Source: Liopterus haemorrhoidalis
Taxonomy: Eukaryota; Arthropoda; Insecta; Coleoptera; Dytiscidae
NCBI GenBank assembly: GCA_963971575.1
Contig: OZ020622.1
Location: 2,146,279-2,210,278 of the forward strand
Length of the DNA: 64,000 nt
Direction of reading: 5' to 3'
This document shows, one piece after another, positions 1 to 10,215 of this stretch. Under the pieces are notes generated by a model. That model was not told the DNA's origin and searched no databases. It worked only from the letters and a program-made list of their open reading frames with translations. Within the stretch, counting starts at the first letter, position 1; each line of letters begins with the position of its first letter. A program made the position numbers and the translations under genes.

Positions 1-190
1 ATGGGAAAACATAAAACGTGGAATTGTGCTTACGGATTCAAAGAAAACGTAGTAAATCTACCTCAGTTCTCAAGGTTGAGAGTTATAACTCAAATATTGA
101 GATATTAAAACATGATAAAAAAGACTTTGGATATCTATTGGTTCTCCAGGAGTTATACAACAATGTAGAGATATTAAATTTACTATGTCA
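1..190. other. Unassigned flank
   Basis: AT-rich sequence at the window edge, left of the first mariner element. It holds one short open frame (18-209) with no recognisable motif, and that frame runs into the transposon end. I see no supported gene here. Confidence 0.4.
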
Positions 191-1056
191 CGAGGAGTGT
201 ACAAGTTAGCGGACTGATTTAAAAAAATATATATATTCGAATAAAATTACAATTCAATATTATCTTCCTCAAAATAACTTCCTTGGGAAGCCACACAGCG
301 CTGGAGATGGTTCTTTCAATCCTCATAGCTGTGCTGGAACTCGGATAATGGAATTGCTTTTAGCTGGTCGGTTACAGACGTTTGAATGTTTTCGAGTGTC
401 CCAAAATGACGTCCTTTGAGGTGATTTTTCAATCTTGGGAAGAGGAAAAAGTCACTACTCAAGTCAGGCGAATAAGGAGACTGAGAAACCACAGGAATAT
501 TTTTACTGGCCAAAAACTTGTTTATTGGAATTGCTATGTGACAAGGCGCATTGTCAAAATCTGATGAACGGTACTGTGAGTCAAGTTCAACTATTCCCTG
601 GTTTGACTGTCAACCGACGACCTTAATGCACAAGATCCCGGATTCTGTAGACATTTTCATTGGTTCTTGAAGATGAAGGCCTTCCGCTGCGTGATTCATC
701 TTCAATCAACTCTCTTCCTTCTGAAAACCACCAAAAAAACCCGTGTCCTTGACAAAACACTGTCTTCGTAGGCCTGCTGAAGTTTTTCAAAAGTTTCCGT
801 TGCACTATGTCCAAGCCTGAAGCAAAACCTGATAGTACACCGTTGCTCGAAATGAATGTCACTCATTTTTAGAACGCACTAGAAAAAACTGTTTCACGAA
901 AAAAATCCCTACGAACAACAAAATTACTCTAGCGAGTTCAAACTCATACTGAAGACGTATCACATGGTCACCTGCCGCTCCTCTAAGACGCGCGTCCCAA
1001 ATGTTTCCAGATCAAACGCTATGTTCCCAGTCCGATTATTTAATTTAGACACTTAT
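191..1056 (-). mobile_element. Mariner family A, copy 1: complete but internally deleted
   Basis: A mariner-type element of about 866 bp lying on the minus strand. The left end begins CGAGGAGTGTACAAGTTAGC. The right end, read inward on the minus strand, matches the family terminus CGAGGTGTGTAAATTAAGTA seen at 48601, with substitutions. The coding remnant has two parts. At about 860-560 is the N-terminal DNA-binding region, with ELIEDESRSGRPSSSRT. At about 540-245 is the C-terminal end, with SPYSPDLS, DFFLFPRLKNHLKGRHFGT and the third catalytic Asp in DFFLF. The block between them, which should carry the first two catalytic Asp residues, is missing. A functional mariner transposase is about 345 residues, so this copy could only move if transposase were supplied in trans. 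A LINE tail abuts the right end. Confidence 0.85.
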
Positions 1057-1690
1057 TGTTTGGGTGTCTTCACATATAGGCATAAAAGGTAACAAAAAAG
1101 CAGATGCCGCAGCCAAAGAAGCCACCAGAAAGGATCCAATGAATAAATCGACCGTACAAGACTATGAAAAATGAAATAAAACATAAAATCCGAGACCAAG
1201 TAGACAACATATGGCAAAATGTACAACTTAATAAATTAAGAACAATAAAATCCGACACGAAGAAATGGCCATTTTCGGGAACAAGAAGAAAGCAAACTTC
1301 CACTACCAGACTACAAACTGGACACACAAGAATAACACATAGCAACAAAATAAAGAAAGAAGATCCCCCATTGTGTAATGACTGCAACACAATCAATACA
1401 GTACAACACCTTATAACAGAATGCACCAAATATGACACAATAAGACAAACACACCAAATACCTGATACCCTACAAGAAGCACTTGACGACAATAACAAAA
1501 AAAATCCTACATACATTTCTAACAGACACAAAACTTTACAGACAAATATAGACTACCACCAACATACATAATACCCACACAATGAAATATAATCAACAAT
1601 ATCTTATAAAATTTAATACCAGGTACTAATATGTTGATGTACCTTTAATTTCTTAAATTAAAAAAAAACATTTCTGTAATATTCTGCAGT
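1057..1690 (+). pseudogene. LINE 3' end (RNase H tail and CCHC knuckle), copy 1
   Basis: The 5'-truncated tail of a non-LTR retrotransposon of the Jockey/I/R1 type. From 1061 one frame reads WVSSHIGIKGNKKADAAAKE, the last part of a retroelement RNase H domain; the final Asp (KAD) is kept. A frameshift near 1160 moves coding to the frame open at 1164-1571. That frame contains TSTTRLQTGHTRITH and a zinc knuckle, CNDC...H....C (C-x2-C-x7-H-x4-C), typical of these elements' C-termini. The rest to about 1690 is an AT-rich 3' UTR ending in an A-run near 1670. The fragment starts exactly at the border of the mariner element. Confidence 0.8.
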
Positions 1691-2395
1691 CTATATTTTT
1701 TCTGAAACTAATATTGAAGACATCAAAGATCTTAGTATAATACAAAAATAGAGAAAAGCTTATTATTACATTACGAAAGGCTGTACTGTGTAGAATCGAT
1801 AAAAGTAATTTAGGTGTATATTTAATCAATCATAATAGAAAGAAGATGATGAATATTTGAATCCTTATATTTTAATAAATGCAAAGACTTGCTAGAAAGT
1901 TCATCAAAGTTCAATCTTTTTATTGATAAAGTTATAATCATAGCGACTTGCAGAATAATGTGAGCAAACAAGATGGAGAAATTAACAAAAGATATTGTTA
2001 ATTAATTCCTGCAGATCAAAAATGACAGATTAGAAAAATGAACGAAATAATTAGTTCGAACGATGGAGAAATAACAAAGCAACTGCATTGAGGAAAATCG
2101 AACATCATTGTGAACAGTGGCGGAACTACCACCAGGGCTGACCGGGCAAGTTCCGGGCGTCCTTGCTAAAACTGTACACCCCTGATTTATTTTTTCTTTA
2201 AAAATTATTTGGATTATTAAGTTGGATTATATTTTTACCGACCAACATATATAAGGGAGGTATTGTGATCATACCGATTTTGACATTGCGAGATTTCGAT
2301 GGATCTCCACGAATTGAGGTCCCTACATAACATTTTGACTATTTTTAGCATGATGTCTGTCGGTCTGTGTACACGTGTAGAGTAAATTCGGCTAA
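1691..2395. other. Unassigned AT-rich interval
   Basis: No coding signal recognised. A CAGTGGCGGAAC motif at about 2116 resembles a hAT terminus and might pair with a complementary-type end near 3475 (see the 2113-3475 entry). The rest looks like decayed non-coding sequence. Confidence 0.35.
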
Positions 2396-2996
2396 AAAGA
2401 TTTTTATGTAACTTCATATTTAAGCTTTTGACATCAATGGCACGAATTGATAAACTTTTGATAAAAATCGGTTAACTAGCAATGGGAGTTTTTCGGTTCT
2501 AAGGTTTTTGCGAATATTTCACAACAGAGAAATATTTCGAAAAAAATTTATTTAACAAAAGTTGCTATAAAATCAATAACTAACAACTAACTTATTGGAG
2601 ACATTTGTAAAAATTTTATTTGAGGCCCATTGTCGGGTACAAAAAGAGAACAAACTTCCACTACTAGACTACGAATAGGACACACAAGAATAACAAAAGG
2701 ATTTTTATGAAACTTTATATTTAAGCTTTTGACATCAATGGCACGAATTGATAAACTTTTGATAAAAATCGGTTAACTAGCAATGGGAGTTTACTCGTGT
2801 CGGTTTTAAGATTTTTGTGAATATTTCACAACAGAGAAATATTTCGAAAAAAAATTATTTAACAAAAGTTGCTATAAAATCAATAACTAACTTTTCTTAT
2901 TGGAGACATTTGTAAAATTTTTATTTGAGGCCCATTGTCGGGAACAAGAAGAGAGCAAACTTCCACTACTAGACTACGAATAGGACACACAAGAAT
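2396..2996 (+). repeat. Tandem duplication, about 300-bp unit, two copies
   Basis: The segment beginning with GATTTTTATG near 2398 recurs from near 2698 with only scattered differences. Shared landmarks are AAGCTTTTGACATCAATGGC, AAAATCGGTTAACTAGCAAT and GAGGCCCATTGTCGGG. Each unit ends in the same LINE coding start (ACAAACTTCCACTACTAGAC or close to it). In unit 1 the LINE sequence is cut off after about 60 bp; in unit 2 it continues. The duplication therefore post-dates the 5'-truncated LINE insertion at 2936. Confidence 0.85.
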
Positions 2997-3230
2997 AACA
3001 CACGGCAACAAAATGAAGAAAGAAGATCCCCCATTGTGTAATGACTGCAACAAAATCATTACAGTACAACACCTTATAACAGAATGCACCAAATATGACA
3101 CAATAAAACACACCAAATACCTGACACCCTACAAGAAGCACTTAACAACAATAACATCAAAAATCCTATATACATTTCTAACAGATACAAAACTATACAG
3201 ACAAATATAGACTACCATAGGCCCAGTAAA
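2936..3230 (+). pseudogene. LINE 3' end (CCHC knuckle), copy 2
   Basis: The same LINE family as at 1057-1690, more severely 5'-truncated. The open frame contains GTRREQTSTTRLRIGHTRIT and the zinc knuckle CNDC...H....C followed by TKYDTIKHTKY. Copy 1 has the same peptide with a few changes, so the two are separate insertions or duplicates of one family. It lacks RNase H and reverse transcriptase. The left junction coincides with the end of the ~300-bp tandemly duplicated unit. Confidence 0.8.
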
Positions 3231-4340
3231 AAAAAGTTGTTTTTTTTCTAAATTTCCTTTTTAGTGCTCCCCCCCTTTACTGGAAATCTGAAGTGAATAA
3301 ATAATAAAGGTGGTTTTTGCTAGATAATTACGTCACAATACTTATTACAAAAATGAATATTATTTTAATTAAAGCTATTTTGATATTGTAATAGACTACA
3401 CATTTTTTTCGACTCGGCGCCCACTTCGTCACGGCGCCCGGATGCGGCACATCGCCTGTCTTGAGCCACCCCTGTGTAGGTCCTATAATTTCAAAAAGAA
3501 CAGTCCATCATTATCAGTTCGCAAACTTATCAAATGATACACGTATTTATCTAGATTAGTTTTGGGTTCATATATTTCTGTGAGACTAAACATTTGCGTC
3601 AATCCTCGTTTGTCGGTTTATTTACCTCAAGTTATGTTCTTATTTCATGACCTGTTGTATCAAATAGCCCGTACGAGTATCAGTTGAAGATTGGATTGAT
3701 TAAAGACAGACTGGAAACGAAGCGAACAGAGATTTCTTTCAGCGATGCATTTCTTGCAGACCGATCGATAACTACCTCTTTGTACTTTCAGATGCTCACT
3801 TTTAACAGAATATTTCAGAAACACTTTATTTCTTTTCAAAATTAACAACCAGTAAAATAAAATCAAATATTAAAAAAACCGATTTGTATGAATTACATTT
3901 TTGCTGTTTTCTATCTTGTCTGTTTACTTGTCGAGGGTTGAAGGGTGGAGGGGTTAAAAATCACTATTAGACTGGGGAAGTATGCATGTTAACATAAAGA
4001 AGAGAAGTAATCTCTTCCAGCGCCCGTAATAACAGTTTCGGAAGAAAAACTCAATTTGTGCTCGCAATGTCCAAATTACTTCAACGCTTAACTGCTTCAA
4101 GACGGAGAATGTTTAACAATAGAATATATAGGATGGTACACAAGGAAACAGTATTAACAAACATAGAAAAGATTTTGGCTTACTTCAAATTTGGTATTTA
4201 CGTGCTATATTCAATTGTAATCGTCTACCGTTAGTTTCTTGCTGGATACTTCTAGTTAGATTTCATTGACCTCCTGCTATCGTCCCTGGCCTAAATGGAT
4301 ACAAATATTCCCAGTAGGTACATTTTTACAAAAAACTTGA
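3231..4340. other. Unassigned interval
   Basis: Includes a short GC-rich patch at 3405-3475 (possible hAT end). A piece at about 3645-3705 (TGACCTGTTG ... GATTGATTAAAGAC) has a weak relative at about 8420-8475. No coding motif recognised. Confidence 0.35.
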
Positions 4341-4346
4341 TGGGCA

Positions 4347-4362
4347 GTGTGAATTTTCACAC
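4347..4362. repeat. Dispersed dyad motif, GTGTGAA-TT-TTCACAC
   Basis: Seven-base arms around a two-base centre. The same dyad, with ACATTT/AAATGT beside it, recurs at about 34142, 40346 and 53937, and in decayed form near 6109, 16582, 46392 and 49958. Confidence 0.7.
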
Positions 4363-4479
4363 ATTTGTAAGTATTTAATAATTAATTGTGCGTACATATT
4401 ATATAAATTTTGGAAGAATAATCCGAATGTTTCCATCTAGATGCATCAGCGTTTGCATTCAAGAAAAGAATTTTCAAGA

Positions 4480-4803
4480 AAAGCCGTACAAATTACCACC
4501 AAAAGTTTCCAAGAGACACTTATGTCAACAGAAAAAAAAACCGGAAGAAAACGTGCACTTTCAGAGATGATCGTTTTATAAAAAGAAGTGCTCTTCGTAA
4601 ACGTTCAATTTCGTCAAAATAGCCGGCTGGTGATCTGTGGGAGCAAAGAGAAGTTAAAGTTTCTTCTAGAACAATTAGAAGACGTGGAATCTAATTTACA
4701 TGGAAGAATAGCTCACCGAAATCCACTGTTGACCGAGCAACACAAAAAACTTCGCCTTGAGTGTGCCAAAATACATTTAAATTGGACACCTGACATGAAA
4801 TAG
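4480..4803 (+). pseudogene. Tc1-like transposase fragment (N-terminal region)
   Basis: Across frames the sequence encodes RDDRFIKRSALRKRSISS, then VSSRTIRRRG, then LHGRIAHRNPLLT and LRLECAKIHLNWTPD. This order is the end of the paired helix-turn-helix DNA-binding region and the start of the catalytic domain in Tc1-like transposases. At least one frameshift near 4610 and a premature end at 4803 break it, before any of the catalytic D, D and E residues. No inverted repeats were recognised around it. A minus-strand LINE begins about 60 bp to the right. Confidence 0.75.
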
Positions 4804-4861
4804 AAAAATCAATCAAAAAATACAATTTACAATATTATTTCTCATTTATTTCTTCTTACTC

Positions 4862-5932
4862 CAATGTCCCTCTCCTTCTTCGTATTCTCATTCTGGTTTC
4901 CCTCTCCGATCTCCTTCCTTCTTGCTTCCAGTTCTCTCGTCCATCTTTCTCCCTTCCTTCCTCCTCATTTCCAGGTAACCTCATCTCCTTTCCTTCCATT
5001 TCTCCCCTTCTGCTTCCCACCGGTCCTCTTCCTTCTTTTACCCCTTCCTGTTATCCTTCCCTCAATCCTTCTTGCCTCTAATTCCCTCGCCCACCTATCC
5101 CATTTTCGTGCAACAGGTCTAATGTGCTCCCCGACCATACTGTCATCTCTCTACATCTCTTCGCGAGGTGCTCTATATCTTCTTCCTCCTCCCCGCACAT
5201 CCTGCACATTCCTGTTTCCTCCAATATCTATTTCCTCTCTCTTCATTCCCGCACCTTAGCCTCGCAATCCTAACTCTCCCTCCTGACCTTCCTCTTTCTC
5301 CCTTCAAGTAGCTTGGTACCCCTATAGTTCTGACCTTCTTATATCTTCCTGCGCTCCTTGATTTGTCTATTCTGACTGTCCTTTCTTGCTCCCCCACTTC
5401 CTTAACCCTCCTCCATAACTCCTCAATCACGCTTATCCCGTATTTTCTTCTCCTTTCCACCTCTGTCGCATCCACTCCGCATCTCCAGTAATACTCCTTT
5501 CTCATCTCCCCCCATGCGTACCATCTTCCTTTCTGTTCCTCTCTGTCTCTTTCTTCCCAGCATTCCCTCATTATTTTTTTGTCTGTTTCTAATCTAACTT
5601 TCTCCTCGTACTTAACCGCCCTCCTTCCTGTACCCACTTTCATCTTATCCCTTTTCAGTTGCTCTCTTACAATATACCTTGGTGTTGTTCTATCTACCCG
5701 TAAGATCCATCTCAAATACCTCTCCTGTACTCGTTCTACCTTCTCCCATTCCTTCCATCCCCAAATTTCCACCCCATATAGCAGGATGTTTTTCACCACG
5801 GCGTCAAACAACCTCAATCTCCATCTAATATCGTCGCTAAACTTCCTCTCTCCTATACTCCACAGCTTCCCCATGACTATCCTTGCCTTCTTTACTCTTT
5901 CCCTTATGTGTAGTTCATCTCCATTGTTCCTC
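4862..5932 (-). pseudogene. LINE C-terminal region with CCHC knuckle
   Basis: The minus strand is open from 6003 to 5173. The retroelement-like part starts near 5930 and includes ERVKKARIVMGKLWSIGERK, LYGVEIWGWKEWEKVERVQE, RYLRWILRVDRTTPRYIVRE and VARIARLRCGNEERGNRYW-like sequence. This is the post-reverse-transcriptase region of a non-LTR retrotransposon of a kind common in insects. A one-base shift near 5200 moves coding to a frame reading CRMCGEEEEDIEHLAKRC, a C-x2-C-x8-H-x4-C zinc knuckle, then TVWSGSTLDLLHENGIG before stops near 5075. About 250 codons without a stop make this one of the better-kept relics. The coding strand is strongly purine-rich. It is 5'-truncated and lacks reverse transcriptase. 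Confidence 0.75.
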
Positions 5933-5962
5933 GTTAGTACATAATATACATTATGTACTAAC
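5933..5962. repeat. Short hairpin at the LINE 5' junction
   Basis: GTTAGTACATAAT and its exact reverse complement are separated by ATAC: 13-bp arms with a 4-nt loop. It lies at the point where recognisable LINE coding sequence stops. Confidence 0.8.
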
Positions 5963-6003
5963 ATAATCAGGAATACATTCATTCGTCCAAGGCTGTATAA
6001 CAA

Positions 6004-6830
6004 AACGAGATATATTATACCTATAAATGCTTAAAAACGATGAGATTACAATAAACATCTAACCCAAAAAATATTGTAACTTAGCAGATATCTACAAAAT
6101 CCTGAAATGTGTGAATATTCAGTATTCACATGAATTTTTCTACATATTAAATTTGCTAGTATTCGTCTTTCATGTATGTCATGTATAGTCTTTTATATTT
6201 TTATTTTGCGTGCAGCGTTTCGTATAAACTAGAATATACTGCTCTCACAAATATTCTCTATGATTTGTGGAAAAACTTCTGAAATATTTTACAGAGGATA
6301 ACGCCTCCGTGGTCATAACACGTGTGAAATGCTACATAAAAGTTTTTTTCTAAATTTTAAATCACAACATTTTGAAAACTTTGGTCTTATAAAATAATTG
6401 AATAATGGTCTGTATACTTACGGTAATACGGTGGATTTACAAAACTAAAGTAGAAAGTATATATATTTTTAAGATATTTTTTTTTTAAATTGCACGGCAA
6501 GTGTGTTGGAGTATATTAAATTACATTGTAAAATCAATAGGATGCTGTCAGATTTATTATTTTACAATTTAATAAGGAACTCCATCATTCAAAATTTGTT
6601 AAACATTTACTTTAAACAAAAAAAATCGTTCACAAATCTGTGAGTGATGACCCGAATATTCTACCAACCAATCTACAGAATGATGACCAAATTATTTTGG
6701 CTCTGTGCTTAATCCTTTACTGCATGAATTTTTATTTTTGGCTGAAATAATTCATGAGCATTAGAAATTGGTTCTTATTGGTAGAAAAATTAATTTAAAA
6801 AATATATTTAAAATATTAATTATTATTTTT
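6004..6830. other. Unassigned AT-rich interval
   Basis: Non-coding, very AT-rich. Near 6109-6132 is a decayed copy of the dispersed GTGTGAA dyad, here a hairpin with arms GTGTGAATA and TATTCACAT. No gene seen. Confidence 0.4.
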
Positions 6831-6907
6831 ATGAAAATATAATAATTAAAATAATAATTTATATTATTTTTTAATATAAATTATTATTTTAATTATTATA
6901 TTTTCAT
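6831..6907. repeat. Perfect 36-bp-arm hairpin
   Basis: Bases 6831-6866 (starting ATGAAAATATAATAATTAAA) are followed by a loop of five T and then the exact reverse complement at 6872-6907. The arms are pure A/T apart from the terminal G/C pair. It could be a tiny foldback element, a precursor-like RNA hairpin or a mutational palindrome. No flanking duplication was identified. Confidence 0.9.
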
Positions 6908-7480
6908 TTTCATTGGTTTGTGCCATACATGGAACATTATGATTCTACATTATGTTACAACAGAAAATGATTCCGTATTATTTGCTCGTCAATTGCTAGG
7001 TGTTCTTTATTAGGGATTAAAAGCAGTCGCCCTTGAATTTTTGAAAGAAAGCGTATCTTCTAGTTGTCCTTTCTTAATAAATTATCGTTGAAGTGCAAAT
7101 TGTGCTTGATATCCTCAAATCTATTGCAGCCTATTACTTGAGATACTGCAGGATCTATTGCTGTGTATGTGGCATATATGAATATTCATGAAGTAAAGTT
7201 CTGATTCAGTTTTAAAAGTAAAATAAAAAATAAAAATCGGAATGTGCCATATATGGCGCACTATTCGGTAAAGGGTTAATATTTTCTGACCTGTCGCAGA
7301 ATATCTGCGTAATTTATTAATTTTACAAGCTGCCCAGACATGCTTTGCTTGGAGCCAATTCGTTATTATTGACCCCTTCGTTATTATTTAAAGTGTAGAA
7401 ACTTTGGGTTTTGAATTAATAGATTAATTTTTAAACAAAATGTATATGATCACAAAGAAAATGTAAAAAAATATATACTT
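6908..7480. other. Unassigned interval
   Basis: AT-rich with several short frames but no recognised motif or repeat relationship inside the window. Confidence 0.35.
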
Positions 7481-7960
7481 ATATGTGGGGGCATATCTAG
7501 AATCGGTCGAAACGTTACGGTTGGCTGAATGAATTTAAATATTTTCATTGTACTACATGGTACTTACTTTAACAGATCCTTCCACATACTGGGTTTCCAA
7601 ACTTGCGAGCGGGTCAAGTTTGAAACCCTAAAGATCCGCCGGTTGGTTGCTTAGATTCTTTATGACAGATGTTTGAATTAAACTCTGGATTTTACTTAAT
7701 CTACATTTTTGTTAGATAATATATAACTATTTCTTTTATTAATATTTCTATTGCTTTTATATAACTATTCAGATCAAGTCTCCAAAAGTCACGAAGCCAA
7801 CCAAGTCACATCATTTTACATCTCGTTTCAGCTAAAATCGACACATCTCAGATGAACAAAGCCAACCGCACTACTCAAGGTCAAAGTGTCACAGTTATGA
7901 CGTAGTTATACTACTGTTACTAGCTCTTTTACTCTACCAATGTAAACCTGGCATTAAAGA
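7481..7960 (+). repeat. Dispersed repeat family L, copy 1
   Basis: Shares a long block with 29455-30065 and, inverted, with 43700-44230. Landmarks are GTGGGGGCAT, CGAAACGTTACGGTTGGCTG, a run of AT-rich sequence, TGGTACTTACTTT, ACTTGCGAGCGGGTCAAG and GGTTGGTTGCTTAGATTCTT. No open frame, tRNA-like box or clear terminal repeat was found. A solo long terminal repeat or a large non-autonomous DNA element are both possible; the class is undetermined. Confidence 0.7.
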
Positions 7961-8689
7961 GAGGAAATAGTAATTTTCCCGCGGGAAGCACATTTCCACT
8001 ATTTTTCCTAATCCGTTCGAATGTAATTTGTAACATGTCAAATGTGATATTGGAATATATAATCAGACACATTCTATTCAGAGAGCAGACAGGTTATTCG
8101 TCATGCTTGATACATATGAATCAATTTTTATTTCCTGCCTATATTTCATATTTTTACTCTCTATTCCCGTTTTTTATGGAAAATAACACAATTATACCTA
8201 TTGTAAAATACTAAATATTTTCAGCTCTTAATATTCAAACAAAATTTAAAAATTTTAAATTGCATCAATTTATTTTATAAATCCTGTTATAATATAAAAT
8301 AAAAGTAATTGTTTTTTAATGTGATAATAATATCTCGACACGTCAAAGTATGTTAGTTTGTCGTTTCGTTTAACCATCGCAATTTCTCGTGATTTTAGTT
8401 TTGTTACTCTAGTTGCTTGACCTGTTGTTGTAGCTCTAGACATCAGCTCAAGATTGAATTGATTAAAGACGAGAGATCAATGATTTAAACACAGAGTAAA
8501 GAGTCCAGTCTTCTCTGAAACCAGCAGATTTCCTACAAATACTCAGATTAAACACAGGGTAAAGAAAATAATGGCCAGCTCTTGGTCTCTCCATAAGGTT
8601 TACTTGAAATATTGGATTGGACATAGGATGAAAACAAATTTGGCCATATCCTGATCACCCAGATAGATACTATAAATATTGATTTTCCA
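7961..8689. other. Unassigned interval
   Basis: Non-coding AT-rich sequence. Around 8510-8660 there is weak internal repetition (AAACACAG.GTAAAG). No gene supported. Confidence 0.35.
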
Positions 8690-8795
8690 ACGGTTTGCCA
8701 ACTTGCGAGCGGATCAAGTCTGAAACCCTTAAGGGTCTGCTGGTTGGTTGCTATGATTCTTTATTACAGGAATCAGGCTGTTTGAATGAAAATCC
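8690..8795 (+). repeat. Dispersed repeat family L, short copy 2
   Basis: Only the core of the family is present: ACTTGCGAGCGGATCAAGTC, then GGTTGGTTGCTATGATTCTT. It lies directly beyond the decayed 3' side of the Jockey-type relic. Truncated on both sides relative to copies 1 and 3. Confidence 0.7.
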
Positions 8796-8984
8796 ATTGA
8801 ACTTACAATAAAATAATGGCTACGACCACTTTTATATCGCCAACCGTTTACGAAAAATTGTTTTAGTAAAATTGCACTAAAAATTGAGCTCCTCTTTTTT
8901 CCGTGTAAACGATGACCTCGGCATTTTGAGACCCCTTCAAGCCAGGGGCTCTGGTCTCGTGCCCCATGTTCCCTTATGGAAAAT

Positions 8985-9398
8985 ACAGATCTGGATGGGA
9001 CCCCATTGTCCAGTGCGAACATTTGACAGATTATTTCCAATCCGTAACCTGAAGCGCCGTTTCGATATGAAGCAGAGTACGGAGAATACCATATATCCAT
9101 GCAGTGTCATAGGCTTTCTCAATATCGAAAAACACAACTACTAGGTGTTTTCAACGAAAGCATTTCTGGTAAATGTCTCTAGTCTGACCAGATGAGCTGC
9201 TGTTGTGCAGTGATGGCGAAAGCACTGTGTGTTGAAAGCAAGTCGTTTGATTATAAAAACCAAATCAGCTTGCTGATCATTCGCTCCAAGAGTTTGCAGA
9301 GATAACTGGTCAGTGATATAGGTCTATAGAAGGCAAGTGTTTATTTTTCCCGACTTTGGGGATATGAATTATATGAGATTCCTTCCACTTGGTCGGTC
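8985..9398 (-). pseudogene. Jockey-type LINE reverse transcriptase, downstream half
   Basis: Read on the minus strand from 9398: TKWKESHIIHIPKVGKN, then (one-base shift) YRPISLTSYLCKLLERMISK, then FFDIEKAYDTAW and FRLRIGNNLSNV. This is the reverse-transcriptase order (IPKPGK, YRPISL, DxxKAFD, NR.F.V.VG) of Jockey-clade LINEs. FDIEKAYD keeps the first catalytic Asp. The VPQG region is garbled near 9000 and no YADD can be found, so the polymerase is dead. The missing upstream part is at 9906-10215, separated by an RTE-type insertion. Confidence 0.75.
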
Positions 9399-9905
9399 TG
9401 TTGGTATCTCTGGGTCTCCAATCCAGGATCTTCTTTGTCCACCTGTCATCTTGAAGTCTACATGTCCAGCCCAGTTCCATTTAAGACGAGCAATTCTTTC
9501 GATGACGTCACATACTTTTGTTTCTTCTCGAATCCACTGATTTGTTTTCCGATCAGCTAAACTAATTCCTAGTATTGATCTCTCCATCGATCTTTGGGCA
9601 ATTATTAATTTTACAGCTGACTTAGCTGTTAATGTCTGAGTTTCCAGAACAGGTAGTACGCATTGGTTAAAAACTTTTTTCTTCAAGCAATTTGGTAAGT
9701 TGCTAGTGAAAAAATCTCTCAACTTGCCAAAAGCCGCCCACTCTAGACCGATGCGTCGTTTCATTTCATGGGTATGATTGTCTCGGCCAATGCTAATATC
9801 ATTCCCTAGATATTTGTAGCTGACTACTTGTTCTATTTATTTGCCACCGAGGTATAGATGGTTACTCAATACTAGGTTCGTCATCAATTGCGTTTTAGAG
9901 ATATT
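9399..9905 (-). pseudogene. RTE-type LINE C-terminal fragment nested in the Jockey relic
   Basis: The minus strand encodes SYKYLGNDISIGRDNHTHEM, KRRIGLEWAAFGKLRDFFTS, KVFNQCVLPVLETQTLTA, MERSILGISLADRKTNQWIR and VIERIARLKWNWAGHV. This is the region after the reverse-transcriptase domain in RTE-like LINEs (often annotated endonuclease-reverse transcriptase). It ends where the Jockey sequence resumes, so it looks like a 5'-truncated RTE insertion inside the older Jockey copy. The open frame at 9764-9369 spans most of it. Confidence 0.75.
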
Positions 9906-10215
9906 TAAACTTGCCCTCAGTCCATATCCTATTATATACATTCAAAAGCCTAGACCAGATGATTCCGGAAGACTGCGAATCATATGAAAATATATTGCAT
10001 CTGGACCAGGTGAGCTATCCTTGCACTTTGACATCACACTATCTAGCTTCTCACGAGAGAAAAGCAGGTTGTTTACTTCGTCATTCCTGGAGAATAAATG
10101 AAGAGATATAGATTCTAGACCTCTTTTACGACTTAGAAACTCGGATAATGTTCAGAGCTAGAATTGAACGCAAAATTAGCAATTCTTCAACTCGCTTTGA
10201 GCCCCAATATCTTTT
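9906..10215 (-). pseudogene. Jockey-type LINE, pre-reverse-transcriptase part
   Basis: The minus strand reads FLSRKRGLESISLHLFSRND, EVNNLLFSREKLDSVMSKCK and DSSPGPDAIYFHMIRSLPES. SPGPDxIxxxMI..LP is the standard lead-in to the Jockey reverse transcriptase. The continuation (WKESHIIHIPK) is found 500 bp away at 9398, across the nested RTE fragment. Upstream sequence to about 10400 has no clear motif. Confidence 0.7.

Larger units (their letters stand above)
2113..3475. mobile_element. Possible hAT-like non-autonomous element boundaries
   Basis: The left end reads CAGTGGCGGAACTACCACC. The sequence near 3475, read on the minus strand, begins CAGGGGTGGCTCAAGACAGG and continues into GC-rich sequence of a kind often seen at hAT ends. 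The first nine bases agree at seven positions. I could not find a convincing 8-bp target-site duplication, and the interior is LINE and repeat material rather than a hAT transposase, so the call is weak. Confidence 0.25.

Noticed and set aside
1070..1531. 153-codon minus-strand frame rich in Cys and Val
   Set aside because: Antisense to the LINE RNase H/zinc-knuckle region on the plus strand.
4864..5259. 131-codon plus-strand frame rich in Ser, Pro, Leu and Phe
   Set aside because: Shadow of the purine-rich minus-strand LINE coding region; no independent motif.
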